From contig NZ_SOCT01000006.1 in the NCBI RefSeq assembly GCF_004364435.1, positions 124,001 through 188,000 of the forward strand: a DNA stretch of 64,000 nt, given 5' to 3'. Numbering within the stretch: the first letter of the stretch is position 1; each line of letters begins with the position of its first letter. Source of the DNA: Pseudomonas sp. LP_7_YM. Its GTDB lineage: Bacteria; Pseudomonadota; Gammaproteobacteria; Pseudomonadales; Pseudomonadaceae. The notes beneath the pieces were generated by a model. It saw nothing but the letters and a program-made list of their open reading frames with translations. It was not told the DNA's origin and ran no database searches. Below, one piece after another: positions 38,064 to 46,995 of the stretch. A program made the translations under genes and the position numbers.

Positions 38064-39374
38064 ATGCAAGTTTCTGTTGAAAACACTTCCGCTCTCGAGC
38101 GCCGCATGACCATCGGCGTGCCAGCTGAGCGCATCGAGACTGAAGTCAACAAGCGTCTGCAGCAGACCGCACGTAAAGCCAAGATCCCGGGCTTCCGCCC
38201 TGGCAAAGTGCCTATGAGCGTGATCCGCCAGCGTTATGAAGACGGTGCCCGTCAGGAAGCACTGGGCGATCTGATCCAGGCGACCTTCTACGAAGCTGTC
38301 GTAGAGCAAAAGCTGAACCCGGCTGGCGCACCTTCCGTCGAGCCAAAAACCTTCGAAAAAGGCAAGGACCTGGAGTACATCGCTACTTTCGAGGTGTTCC
38401 CTGAATTCTCCGTCGCAGGTTTCGAATCCGTTTCCGTTGAGCGTCTTTCCGCTGACGTTGCTGATTCCGACCTGGACAACATGCTGGAAATCCTGCGCAA
38501 GCAGAACGTCCGTTTCGAAGTGGCCGACCGTGCCGCTGCCAACGAAGATCAGTTGAACATCGACTTCGTGGGCAAGATCGACGGTGAAGCATTCGCTGGC
38601 GGTTCGGCGACCGGCACTCAGCTGGTGCTGGGTTCGGGCCGTATGATCCCTGGTTTCGAAGACGGTCTGGTTGGCGCCAAGGCCGGTGAAGAGCGCGTTC
38701 TGAATCTGACTTTCCCCGAGGACTATCAGAATCTGGAACTGGCTGGCAAAATCGCCGAGTTCACCGTCACCGTCAACACCGTATCGGCACCGACCCTGCC
38801 AGAGCTGAACGAAGCTTTCTTCAACCAGTTCGGCATCAAGGAAACCGGTATCGAAGGCTTCCGCACCGAAGTTCGCAAGAACATGCAGCGCGAACTGCGT
38901 CAGGCCATCAAGTCCAAGCTCAAGAATCAGGTAATGGACGGTCTGCTGGCCGCCAACCCGATCGAAGTGCCCAAGGCTCTGCTGGAAAACGAAGTGAACC
39001 GTCTGCGCGTTCAGGCAGTTCAACAGTTCGGCGGCAACATCAAGCCTGATCAACTGCCAGCCGAGCTGTTCGAAGAGCAGGCCAAGCGCCGCGTCGAGCT
39101 GGGCCTGATCGTTGCTGAAGTGGTCAAGCAGTTCGACCTCAAGCCTGACGACGCCCGCGTTCGTGAAATGATCCAGGAAATGGCGTCCGCTTATCAGGAG
39201 CCGGAGCAGGTTGTTGCCTGGTACTACAAGAACGAACAGCAGATGAACGAAGTGCGTTCGGTTGTGCTTGAAGAACAAGTTGTGGATACTGTTTTGCAGA
39301 AAGCGAGCGTGACCGATAAAGCGGTCTCGTACGAAGAGGCAGTCAAGCCGGTAGAAGCTCCACAAGCCGACTGA
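38064..39374 (+). CDS. tig: Trigger factor
   Basis: This 436-aa ribosome-associated chaperone and prolyl isomerase binds nascent chains at the exit tunnel. The ribosome-docking loop GFRPGKVPMSVI is near residues 43-54, the FKBP-type isomerase domain spans about 160-245 (NIDFVGKIDGEAFAGG...VLGSGRMIPGFEDGL), and the helical C-terminal domain completes the cradle. ATG at 38064 has CGAGGAA 6 bases upstream. First gene of the conserved tig-clpP-clpX-lon-hupB-ppiD folding/proteolysis block. Confidence 0.98.
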   Translation: MQVSVENTSALERRMTIGVPAERIETEVNKRLQQTARKAKIPGFRPGKVPMSVIRQRYEDGARQEALGDLIQATFYEAVVEQKLNPAGAPSVEPKTFEKGKDLEYIATFEVFPEFSVAGFESVSVERLSADVADSDLDNMLEILRKQNVRFEVADRAAANEDQLNIDFVGKIDGEAFAGGSATGTQLVLGSGRMIPGFEDGLVGAKAGEERVLNLTFPEDYQNLELAGKIAEFTVTVNTVSAPTLPELNEAFFNQFGIKETGIEGFRTEVRKNMQRELRQAIKSKLKNQVMDGLLAANPIEVPKALLENEVNRLRVQAVQQFGGNIKPDQLPAELFEEQAKRRVELGLIVAEVVKQFDLKPDDARVREMIQEMASAYQEPEQVVAWYYKNEQQMNEVRSVVLEEQVVDTVLQKASVTDKAVSYEEAVKPVEAPQAD

Positions 39375-39464
39375 TTCCTTCTCTCGTTCGAAAACACCAT
39401 GAGCCAGCCTTCGCGCTGGCTTATGCGTATTCAAGACATGACTATTTGGGAGTGAATGCGAGAC

Positions 39465-40106
39465 ATGTCCCGCAATTCTTATATTCAGCAGAACTCTGAC
39501 ATCCAGGCCGCTGGCGGTCTGGTCCCGATGGTTATCGAGCAGTCCGCCCGTGGCGAACGCGCCTATGACATCTATTCCCGCCTGCTCAAGGAACGCGTCA
39601 TATTCCTGGTCGGGCCGGTTGAAGACTACATGGCCAACCTCATCTCGGCGCAGTTGCTCTTCCTTGAAGCGGAAAACCCGGACAAGGACATCCATCTCTA
39701 CATCAACTCTCCAGGCGGTTCGGTGACGGCTGGCATGGCGATTTACGACACCATGCAGTTCATCAAACCCGACGTGTCGACCACTGTAATGGGTCAGGCT
39801 TGCAGCATGGGCGCGTTCCTGCTGGCAGGCGGTGCCAAGGGCAAGCGTTTCGCCCTGCCGAATTCCCGCGTGATGATTCACCAGCCACTGGGCGGTTTCC
39901 AGGGGCAGGCGTCGGACATCGATATTCACGCCAAGGAAATCCTGTACATTCGCCAGCGTCTGAACGAGCTGCTGGCTCACCATACCGGTCAGTCGCTGGA
40001 GGCTATCGAACGCGATACCAACCGCGACAACTTCATGAGCGCCGAGCGCGCTGCTGAATACGGTCTGGTAGACGCGGTGCTCGACAAACGTCAAATGATC
40101 AAATGA
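39465..40106 (+). CDS. clpP: ATP-dependent Clp protease proteolytic subunit
   Basis: This 213-aa serine protease forms the two-ring barrel of ClpXP. The nucleophile is S114 (GQACSMGAF), the catalytic histidine H139 (VMIHQPLGG), and the aspartate lies in ERDTNRD near residue 184-188; NSPGGSVTAGMAIYDTM is the oxyanion segment. The start chosen, MSRNSYIQQ at 39465, matches other pseudomonads; an ATG at 39456 is only 3-4 bases from the GGGAG ribosome site, so it is less likely. A pro-peptide before Ala-Gly-Gly-Leu-Val-Pro is presumably removed. clpX follows 115 bp downstream. Confidence 0.96.
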   Translation: MSRNSYIQQNSDIQAAGGLVPMVIEQSARGERAYDIYSRLLKERVIFLVGPVEDYMANLISAQLLFLEAENPDKDIHLYINSPGGSVTAGMAIYDTMQFIKPDVSTTVMGQACSMGAFLLAGGAKGKRFALPNSRVMIHQPLGGFQGQASDIDIHAKEILYIRQRLNELLAHHTGQSLEAIERDTNRDNFMSAERAAEYGLVDAVLDKRQMIK

Positions 40107-40159
40107 TTGCTAGATAGGCAGTAATCCCGGGTGGTCGCGATCTGCGCGCCACCTGCGGA

Positions 40160-40188
40160 CTTGAAAAAGCCCGCAATTGCCTTCATCT
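40160..40188 (+). promoter_or_regulatory. clpX: Candidate heat-shock (sigma-32) promoter of clpX
   Basis: CTTGAAA (40160-40166) matches the sigma-32 -35 consensus exactly; after 14 bp CTTCATCT (40181-40188) resembles the -10 CCCCATNT at six positions. It would give clpX its own heat-inducible start within the clpP-clpX gap. Confidence 0.6.
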
Positions 40189-40221
40189 TGTGTTGCAAGC
40201 CTACCGGATTGGATCGATCGA

Positions 40222-41505
40222 ATGACTGACACCCGCAACGGCGAGGACAACGGCAAACTGCTTTATTGCTCCTTCTGCGGCAAAAGCCAGCATGAAGTGC
40301 GCAAGTTGATTGCCGGCCCCTCGGTATTTATCTGTGACGAGTGCGTCGACCTGTGCAATGACATCATCCGCGAGGAGGTGCAGGAAGCACAGGCAGAAAG
40401 CAGCGCGCATAAATTGCCATCGCCAAAAGAAATCAGCGGCATCCTTGACCAGTACGTCATTGGTCAGGAGCGTGCCAAGAAGGTTCTCGCAGTAGCGGTG
40501 TACAACCACTACAAGCGTCTGAACCAGCGTGACAAGAAAAATGACGACGTTGAACTGGGTAAGAGCAACATCCTGCTGATCGGCCCGACGGGCTCCGGCA
40601 AGACCCTGCTGGCTGAAACGCTGGCACGTTTGCTCAACGTACCATTCACCATCGCCGACGCCACTACCCTGACCGAAGCTGGTTATGTGGGTGAGGATGT
40701 GGAAAACATCATCCAGAAGCTGTTGCAGAAATGCGATTACGATGTCGAGAAGGCCCAGATGGGCATTGTCTACATTGACGAAATCGACAAGATTTCGCGC
40801 AAATCCGACAACCCTTCCATTACTCGTGACGTTTCCGGCGAGGGCGTGCAGCAAGCCTTGCTGAAGCTGATCGAGGGGACTGTAGCGTCGGTTCCGCCGC
40901 AGGGTGGTCGTAAACACCCGCAGCAGGAATTCCTGCAAGTGGATACGCGCAACATCCTGTTCATCTGTGGCGGTGCGTTCTCCGGGCTCGAAAAGGTCAT
41001 CCAGAATCGCTCTACCAAAGGTGGCATCGGCTTCAACGCCGAAGTTCGCAGCAAGGAAGAGGGCAAGAAGGTTGGCGAGTCCCTGCGTGAAGTCGAACCT
41101 GACGATCTGGTCAAGTTCGGTCTGATCCCCGAGTTCGTAGGCCGTCTGCCGGTCCTGGCGACCCTTGACGAGCTCGACGAAGCTGCGCTGATGCAGATTC
41201 TCACCGAGCCGAAGAATGCGCTGACCAAGCAGTACGCCAAGCTGTTCGAAATGGAAGGTGTGGATCTGGAGTTCCGCGCTGACGCACTCAAGTCGGTTGC
41301 CCGTCGTGCGTTGGAGCGCAAGACCGGTGCCCGTGGTCTGCGGTCCATTCTCGAAGGCGTCCTGCTCGACACCATGTATGAAATCCCGTCGCAATCGGAC
41401 GTGAGCAAAGTGGTGATCGACGAGAGCGTGATCGAAGGAACCTCCAAGCCGCTGTTGATCTACGAAAACAGCGAGCCACCTGCCAAGGCGGCTCCCGACG
41501 CGTAA
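40222..41505 (+). CDS. clpX: ATP-dependent Clp protease ATP-binding subunit
   Basis: This 427-aa AAA+ unfoldase feeds substrates to ClpP. An N-terminal C4 zinc domain has cysteines at 16, 19, 38 and 41 (YCSFCGKS...FICDECVDLC). Walker A GPTGSGKT lies at 121-128, Walker B IVYIDEIDKI near 185, the pore loop TLTEAGYVGEDVE near 150 and the IGF-type ClpP-docking loop (GGIGFNAEV) near 270. ATG at 40222 is preceded by GGAT. A heat-shock-like promoter lies upstream and a terminator 35 bp after the stop. Confidence 0.98.
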   Translation: MTDTRNGEDNGKLLYCSFCGKSQHEVRKLIAGPSVFICDECVDLCNDIIREEVQEAQAESSAHKLPSPKEISGILDQYVIGQERAKKVLAVAVYNHYKRLNQRDKKNDDVELGKSNILLIGPTGSGKTLLAETLARLLNVPFTIADATTLTEAGYVGEDVENIIQKLLQKCDYDVEKAQMGIVYIDEIDKISRKSDNPSITRDVSGEGVQQALLKLIEGTVASVPPQGGRKHPQQEFLQVDTRNILFICGGAFSGLEKVIQNRSTKGGIGFNAEVRSKEEGKKVGESLREVEPDDLVKFGLIPEFVGRLPVLATLDELDEAALMQILTEPKNALTKQYAKLFEMEGVDLEFRADALKSVARRALERKTGARGLRSILEGVLLDTMYEIPSQSDVSKVVIDESVIEGTSKPLLIYENSEPPAKAAPDA

Positions 41506-41539
41506 GCCTGAGGGCTTCGTACCGGGCGACTGGAAAACG

Positions 41540-41562
41540 AAAGGGGCCCTCGGGCCCTTTTT
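41540..41562 (+). terminator. Terminator of clpX
   Basis: GC-rich stem AAAGGGGCCC / GGGCCCTTT with one bulged base, closed by a 2-base loop and followed by Ts. Confidence 0.8.
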
Positions 41563-41598
41563 GCATTTATCCCTCTTTCGTATTAACACCAACCTATG

Positions 41599-41627
41599 CT
41601 TGTTTTTTTGGGTGCCTACCCCCATCT
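41599..41627 (+). promoter_or_regulatory. lon: Heat-shock (sigma-32) promoter of lon
   Basis: CTTGTTT (41599-41605), 14-bp spacer, CCCCATCT (41620-41627). The -10 element matches CCCCATNT exactly and the -35 matches CTTG; about 58 bp before the lon ATG. Confidence 0.75.
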
Positions 41628-41684
41628 TGGTTTTCAGCTTACTTTATCTGTCCATGGCCTGAAGGCCGCTGTAGAGGCGAAATC

Positions 41685-44081
41685 ATGAAGACGACCATTG
41701 AATTGCCTCTTTTGCCATTGCGCGATGTTGTGGTGTATCCGCATATGGTTATCCCACTGTTTGTGGGTCGCGAGAAGTCCATCGAAGCCCTTGAAGCTGC
41801 GATGACCGGTGACAAGCAGATCCTGCTTCTGGCGCAAAGAAATCCCGCAGACGATGATCCTGGTGAAGACGCTCTTTATAGCGTAGGTACGGTTGCAACC
41901 GTATTGCAGTTGCTCAAGTTGCCGGACGGTACTGTCAAGGTGCTGGTCGAGGGCGAGCAGCGCGGTTCCGTCGAACGTTTCATCGAGGTGGATGGCCATT
42001 ACCGCGCCGAAGTGGCGTTGATCGATGAGGTCGATGCTCCCGATCGCGAGTCCGAGGTGTTCGTACGTAGCCTGCTGGCGCAGTTCGAGCAATACGTGCA
42101 GCTGGGCAAGAAAGTCCCGGCTGAAGTCCTGTCCTCGCTTAACAGCATCGACGAGCCGGGCCGCCTAGTCGACACCATGGCTGCGCATATGGCGCTGAAG
42201 ATCGAGCAGAAACAGGAAATTCTCGAGATCATCGATCTGGGTGCTCGCGTTGAGCACGTGCTGGCTTTGCTGGATGCCGAAATCGATTTGCTGCAGGTCG
42301 AGAAGCGTATTCGCGGCCGCGTCAAAAAGCAGATGGAGCGCAGCCAGCGCGAGTACTACCTGAATGAGCAAATGAAGGCCATTCAGAAAGAGCTCGGCGA
42401 CGGTGACGAAGGCCACAATGAAATCGAGGAGCTGAAAAAGCGCATCGATGCTGCTGGCCTGCCAAAAGATGCCATGACCAAGGCCACTGCCGAGTTGAAC
42501 AAGCTCAAGCAGATGTCGCCGATGTCTGCTGAAGCTACCGTGGTGCGTTCCTACATCGACTGGCTGGTTCAGGTGCCGTGGAAGGCTCAGAGCAAGGTTC
42601 GGCTGGATCTGGCACGTGCCGAGGATATCCTTGACGCTGATCACTACGGCCTTGAGGAAGTCAAGGAGCGGATTCTTGAATACCTCGCTGTGCAAAAACG
42701 CGTGAAGAAGATTCGTGGTCCGGTACTGTGTCTGGTCGGACCTCCTGGCGTGGGTAAAACCTCGCTGGCCGAGTCCATCGCTAATGCTACCAATCGCAAG
42801 TTCGTACGCATGGCCTTGGGCGGTGTGCGCGATGAAGCTGAAATTCGTGGCCACCGCCGCACCTACATCGGCTCAATGCCGGGTCGGCTGATCCAGAAAA
42901 TGACCAAGGTTGGCGTGCGTAACCCGCTGTTCCTGCTCGACGAAATCGACAAGATGGGCAGCGACATGCGCGGCGACCCGGCATCGGCGTTGCTGGAAGT
43001 GCTCGATCCCGAGCAGAACCACAATTTCAATGACCATTACCTTGAGGTCGATTACGACCTCTCGGACGTCATGTTCCTCTGCACCGCTAACTCGATGAAC
43101 ATCCCTGCGGCCCTTCTGGACCGTATGGAAGTCATTCGTCTGCCGGGTTACACCGAAGACGAGAAGATCAACATCGCCACCAAGTATCTCTCGCCCAAGC
43201 AAATTGCTGCCAATGGCCTGAAAAAAGGCGAAATCGAGTTCGAGCAAGAGGCCATACGCGACATCATCCGGTACTACACGCGCGAAGCGGGTGTACGGAG
43301 CCTGGAGCGTCAGATCGCCAAAGTGTGCCGCAAGGCAGTCAAGGAGCACGCGGCCGAGAAACGTTTTTCCATGGTGGTTACTGCCGCGATGCTGGAAAAT
43401 TATCTCGGCGTGCGCAAATTCCGCTACGGCCTTGCCGAGCAGCAGGATCAGATCGGTCAGGTGACCGGTCTTGCGTGGACGCAGGTCGGTGGTGAATTGC
43501 TGACCATCGAAGCGGCCGTAGTGCCGGGCAAGGGGCAGCTGATCAAGACCGGTTCGTTGGGTGATGTGATGGTCGAATCGATCACTGCCGCCCTCACCGT
43601 GGTTCGTAGCCGCGCCAAGAGCCTGGGCATCCCTCTGGACTTCCACGAGAAGCGCGACACGCACATCCATATGCCGGAAGGGGCGACGCCAAAAGACGGC
43701 CCCAGCGCGGGCGTAGGCATGTGCACGGCGCTGGTTTCGGCGCTGACCCAGATTCCGGTGCGCGCGGACGTCGCAATGACGGGTGAAATCACCCTTCGTG
43801 GCCAGGTGCTGGCAATCGGCGGCTTGAAGGAAAAATTGCTGGCCGCACACCGTGGTGGTATTAAAACGGTGATCATTCCTGAAGAGAACGTACGTGACTT
43901 GAAGGAAATCCCTGACAACATCAAGCAGGATCTGCAGATCAAACCTGTTAAATGGATTGACGAAGTCCTGCAAATTGCGCTGCAATACGCGCCGGAGCCC
44001 TTGCCGGATGTGGCTCCCGAGATGGTTGCAAAGGATGAAAAACGCGAGTCTGACTCCAAGGAAAGAATTAGCACGCATTAG
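41685..44081 (+). CDS. lon: ATP-dependent Lon protease
   Basis: This 798-aa cytoplasmic AAA+ protease degrades misfolded and regulatory proteins. The N-terminal LON domain (LPLLPLRDVVVYPHMVIPLFVGRE) is followed by coiled-coil, the AAA+ module with Walker A GPPGVGKT at 352-359 and Walker B PLFLLDEIDKM, and the proteolytic domain with the Ser-Lys dyad S674 (GPSAGVGM) and K717 (GLKEKLLAA), spaced 43 residues as in E. coli (S679/K722). ATG follows AGAGG by 7 bases. Expected heat-inducible from the promoter upstream. Confidence 0.98.
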   Translation: MKTTIELPLLPLRDVVVYPHMVIPLFVGREKSIEALEAAMTGDKQILLLAQRNPADDDPGEDALYSVGTVATVLQLLKLPDGTVKVLVEGEQRGSVERFIEVDGHYRAEVALIDEVDAPDRESEVFVRSLLAQFEQYVQLGKKVPAEVLSSLNSIDEPGRLVDTMAAHMALKIEQKQEILEIIDLGARVEHVLALLDAEIDLLQVEKRIRGRVKKQMERSQREYYLNEQMKAIQKELGDGDEGHNEIEELKKRIDAAGLPKDAMTKATAELNKLKQMSPMSAEATVVRSYIDWLVQVPWKAQSKVRLDLARAEDILDADHYGLEEVKERILEYLAVQKRVKKIRGPVLCLVGPPGVGKTSLAESIANATNRKFVRMALGGVRDEAEIRGHRRTYIGSMPGRLIQKMTKVGVRNPLFLLDEIDKMGSDMRGDPASALLEVLDPEQNHNFNDHYLEVDYDLSDVMFLCTANSMNIPAALLDRMEVIRLPGYTEDEKINIATKYLSPKQIAANGLKKGEIEFEQEAIRDIIRYYTREAGVRSLERQIAKVCRKAVKEHAAEKRFSMVVTAAMLENYLGVRKFRYGLAEQQDQIGQVTGLAWTQVGGELLTIEAAVVPGKGQLIKTGSLGDVMVESITAALTVVRSRAKSLGIPLDFHEKRDTHIHMPEGATPKDGPSAGVGMCTALVSALTQIPVRADVAMTGEITLRGQVLAIGGLKEKLLAAHRGGIKTVIIPEENVRDLKEIPDNIKQDLQIKPVKWIDEVLQIALQYAPEPLPDVAPEMVAKDEKRESDSKERISTH

Positions 44082-44096
44082 TCTGGGGGGCCTTCC

Positions 44097-44126
44097 TTGA
44101 CAGCTTTTTAGAGCCCTTGTTATAAA
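44097..44126 (+). promoter_or_regulatory. hupB: Promoter of hupB
   Basis: TTGACA (44097-44102) and TATAAA (44121-44126) with an 18-bp spacer, starting 16 bp after lon. The overlapping GAGCC...GGCTC inverted repeat (44111-44133) could also help end lon transcripts. An AT-rich leader follows, with another TATACT at 44191. Confidence 0.65.
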
Positions 44127-44225
44127 GCGGCTCTTTCCAGTGTCAGAAGGCCATTCAGCGTTTGTTTGGCTTTACCAAAAACTTAGAAAATATACTCAAT
44201 ATAGATAGATATAAGGGGACTTAGA

Positions 44226-44498
44226 GTGAACAAGTCGGAACTGATTGATGCTATCGCCGCATCCGCTGACATCCCGAAAGCTGCTGCTGGCCGTGCGCTG
44301 GACGCAGTAATCGAATCCGTCACTGGCGCTCTGAAGGCCGGCGACTCCGTTGTACTGGTGGGCTTCGGCACCTTCTCCGTGACCGATCGTCCTGCTCGTA
44401 TCGGCCGCAACCCTCAGACCGGTAAAACACTGGAGATCGCAGCTGCAAAAAAACCAGGCTTCAAAGCCGGTAAAGCGCTGAAAGAAGCAGTCAACTAA
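44226..44498 (+). CDS. hupB: DNA-binding protein HU-beta
   Basis: This 90-aa nucleoid protein bends and compacts DNA. It begins MNKSELIDAIAASADIPKAAAGRALDAV and carries the signature VGFGTFSVTDRPARIGRNPQTGKTLEI, including the DNA-intercalating arm with RNPQTG. The start is GTG at 44226 with AGGGGA 8 bases upstream. Located between lon and ppiD as in other pseudomonads; it may form homodimers or HU-alpha/beta heterodimers. Confidence 0.97.
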   Translation: MNKSELIDAIAASADIPKAAAGRALDAVIESVTGALKAGDSVVLVGFGTFSVTDRPARIGRNPQTGKTLEIAAAKKPGFKAGKALKEAVN

Positions 44499-44633
44499 GT
44501 TTCTTATTTATGTTTACTCGCCTGGGACAGCGTTGCCTCTGCCCAGGTGTAAAGCGGCAAGTGCGGTTGGGCAAGCGCTGGCCTGTCACCTGGGGGGACG
44601 CACGTCCGAACCCTGTCCGCTTTGAACGTTACG

Positions 44634-44664
44634 AGAAGGCGCATCCTCGGATGCGCCTTTCTTC
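44634..44664 (+). terminator. Terminator between hupB and ppiD
   Basis: A perfect 10-bp stem (AAGGCGCATC / GATGCGCCTT) with loop CTCG and T-rich tail. The 135 bp before it (44499-44633) contain another inverted repeat CCTGGG...CCCAGG (about 44521-44547) and no gene. Confidence 0.85.
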
Positions 44665-44737
44665 TATCCGGATTTCATCCACGCTCCGCTCCGTGTGTCG
44701 CAGCTTTGTGAGTTGAGTACAACCCTCTGGGGGACGC

Positions 44738-46612
44738 ATGCTGCAGAATATCAGGGACAATTCACAAGGCTGGATTGCCAAAACCATCATCGGCGTTGTC
44801 ATGGCGCTGATGGCCCTGACCGGCTTCGATGCCATTTTCAGGGCCACCAGCCACAGCCAGGATGCTGCCAAGGTCAACGGTGACGAGATCACTCAGACAG
44901 AACTGGGCCAGGCCGTTGAAGCGCAACGCCGTCAGCTTGCGCAGCAATTGGGCAAGGATTTCGATCCGTCGATGCTTGATGAAAAGATGCTGCGCGATTC
45001 TGCTCTCAAAGGTCTGATCGGTCGCAAACTGCTGCTGCAAGGTGCGGCGGACGCCAAATTCGGCTTCTCCGAAGCAGCGCTTGATCAGCAAATCCTCCTG
45101 ACGCCTGAGTTTCAAGTGGACGGCAAATTCAATGCCGACCGTTTCGACCAGGTTGTTCGCCAGCTCGGCTACAGCCGTCTTCAGTTCCGTCAGATCCTTG
45201 GTCAGGAAATGCTGATCGGCCAGATCCGTGCGGGCATTGGCGGCAGTGCGTTTGTCACCGACGCGCAGGTCGATGCGTTCGCTCGTCTGGAAAAACAGAC
45301 CCGCGATTTCGCAACGTTGACCCTGCCGGCCGATCCGTCCAACGTGAAAGTGACCGACGACGAAATCAAGGCGCACTATGATCAGCACGGCAAGGAATTC
45401 CTTAGTCCTGAGCAGGTTGTGCTGGATTACATCGAACTGAAGAAATCCTCGTTCTTCGACAAAGTGTCGGTCAAGGATGAAGACCTGCAGGCTGCCTATC
45501 AGAAAGAGATTGCCAACCTGGCCGAGCAGCGTCGGGCTGCGCACATCCTGATCGAAATCAACGACAAGACCACCGATGCCCAGGCCAAGGCGAAGATCGA
45601 AGAGATCCAGCAGCGTGTGGCTAAAGGCGAAGACTTCGCAGCCCTGGCCAAGGAACTGTCGCAGGACCCGGGTTCCGCGAGCAAGGGCGGGGATCTGGGC
45701 TACGCCGGCAAGGGCGTTTACGACCCGGCCTTCGAAGACGCGCTGTATGCGTTGAACAAGGATCAGGTATCGGCTCCGGTTCGCAGCCAGTTTGGCTGGC
45801 ACCTGATCAAGCTACTGGGCGTTGAAGCCCCGTCGGTTCCGACCCTTGCCAGCCTGAAAGGCAAGCTCACCCACGAGCTGAAGTCGCAGCAGGTAGAGCA
45901 GATGTACGTCGATGCCGGCAAAAAGCTGCAAGATGCAGCGTACGAAGCTTCGGACCTGGTTCAACCTGCGCAGGATCTGGGCCTGAAGGTGCAGACTGCC
46001 GCCCCATTCGGTCGTGAAGGCGGCGAAGGCATCGCGGCCAACCGTGCCGTGATCCAGGCTGCGTTCAGCCCGGAAGTGATGGAAGAGGGCTCCAACAGTT
46101 CGGCACTGGAGCTCGATCCTGAGACGGTGGTGGTCGTGCACGTGAAGGAACATCGTCAGCCCGAGCAATTGCCTCTGGAAGCCGTTTCCGATGCCATTCG
46201 AGCGCAACTGGTCAAGGAACGCGCCAGTGATGCCGTGAAAGTCAAGGGGGAGGCTCTGTTGGCCGGCTTGCGCGATGGCAAGGTGCCTTACGCTGCCACC
46301 AAGCAAGACGGGCAGAACTGGAAGCTGGTGGAAGCGGCGGCCCGAGGTCAGGAGGGTGTCGATCCTCAGGTTCTGCAGGCGCTGTTCCGTATGCCTAAAC
46401 CTGAAGGCAAGGACAAGCCGGCTTACTCCAGCCTCACTGCAGCTGACGGCAGCTTTGTGATTGTGCGTCTCAATGGCGTGAATCAGGCCGCGCCGGCCAC
46501 GGATGCGGAGAAGACTCAGTATCGTCGTTTCCTGGCATCGCGTGAGGGGCGTCAGGACTTTGAGTCGTATCAGGCGCAGCTGCAAGCGAAGGCGAAGATC
46601 GAGAAGTATTGA
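44738..46612 (+). CDS. ppiD: Periplasmic chaperone/prolyl isomerase PpiD
   Basis: This 624-aa protein is anchored by one N-terminal helix (WIAKTIIGVVMALMALTGF, residues 12-30) with the rest in the periplasm. A SurA-N-like chaperone region spans about 40-190, one parvulin domain is at about 265-355 (AAHILIEINDKTTDAQ...LGYAGKGVYDPAFEDALYAL...SQFGWHLIKLL), and a helical C-terminal part follows. It assists folding of proteins emerging from the Sec translocon. GGGGGA precedes the ATG. Own terminator downstream. Confidence 0.95.
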   Translation: MLQNIRDNSQGWIAKTIIGVVMALMALTGFDAIFRATSHSQDAAKVNGDEITQTELGQAVEAQRRQLAQQLGKDFDPSMLDEKMLRDSALKGLIGRKLLLQGAADAKFGFSEAALDQQILLTPEFQVDGKFNADRFDQVVRQLGYSRLQFRQILGQEMLIGQIRAGIGGSAFVTDAQVDAFARLEKQTRDFATLTLPADPSNVKVTDDEIKAHYDQHGKEFLSPEQVVLDYIELKKSSFFDKVSVKDEDLQAAYQKEIANLAEQRRAAHILIEINDKTTDAQAKAKIEEIQQRVAKGEDFAALAKELSQDPGSASKGGDLGYAGKGVYDPAFEDALYALNKDQVSAPVRSQFGWHLIKLLGVEAPSVPTLASLKGKLTHELKSQQVEQMYVDAGKKLQDAAYEASDLVQPAQDLGLKVQTAAPFGREGGEGIAANRAVIQAAFSPEVMEEGSNSSALELDPETVVVVHVKEHRQPEQLPLEAVSDAIRAQLVKERASDAVKVKGEALLAGLRDGKVPYAATKQDGQNWKLVEAAARGQEGVDPQVLQALFRMPKPEGKDKPAYSSLTAADGSFVIVRLNGVNQAAPATDAEKTQYRRFLASREGRQDFESYQAQLQAKAKIEKY

Positions 46613-46634
46613 TCCTGGCTAAATGCTGAAAACG

Positions 46635-46667
46635 AAAAGCCCCGGCTCGTGAGAGTCGGGGCTTTTT
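46635..46667 (+). terminator. Terminator of ppiD
   Basis: A 14-bp stem (AAAAGCCCCGGCTC / GAGTCGGGGCTTTT, one G-T pair) with loop GTGA and Ts. Confidence 0.93.
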
Positions 46668-46995
46668 GGTTTTTAGGTCTGGCACTGGCAGCGGGTGGTC
46701 AGAGCTTCTGGCGTGCGGACCGCGCTCGGGGGAAGGCGCAGTGGCAGGCAACCTGGCTGTCAATAGCCTACCGGGTTCGCGGCCGTCGTAACTCCGGCTT
46801 GTCCCACAAGGTCGCGCTGCGCACCGCTGTTCTGCCTATGCACATCCTGATCGTTCGCATGCTCTGCGTGGGAACTCGCATGTACATCCAAAACCCAGCG
46901 CAAAAAAACGGCAGGTCATTCAGCACCTGGCTGCCTGACCCACCGCATTCGCCAGCAAGCCGGCTGCTACAGATAGTGCACGGAGGTTTAAGGAA
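46668..46995. other. Convergent intergenic region ppiD-fabI
   Basis: No gene is apparent in this 330-bp gap. It contains a degenerate copy of the GTTCCCACGC-type repeat (GATCGTTCGCATGCTCTGCGTGGGAAC, 46849-46875) and an inverted pair GGCAGG (46911) / CCTGGCTGCC (about 46931) that may stop fabI transcripts. Confidence 0.5.

Noticed and set aside
38037..40094. A 685-codon frame antisense to tig and clpP
   Set aside because: Overlaps two unambiguous genes fully; no independent coding evidence.
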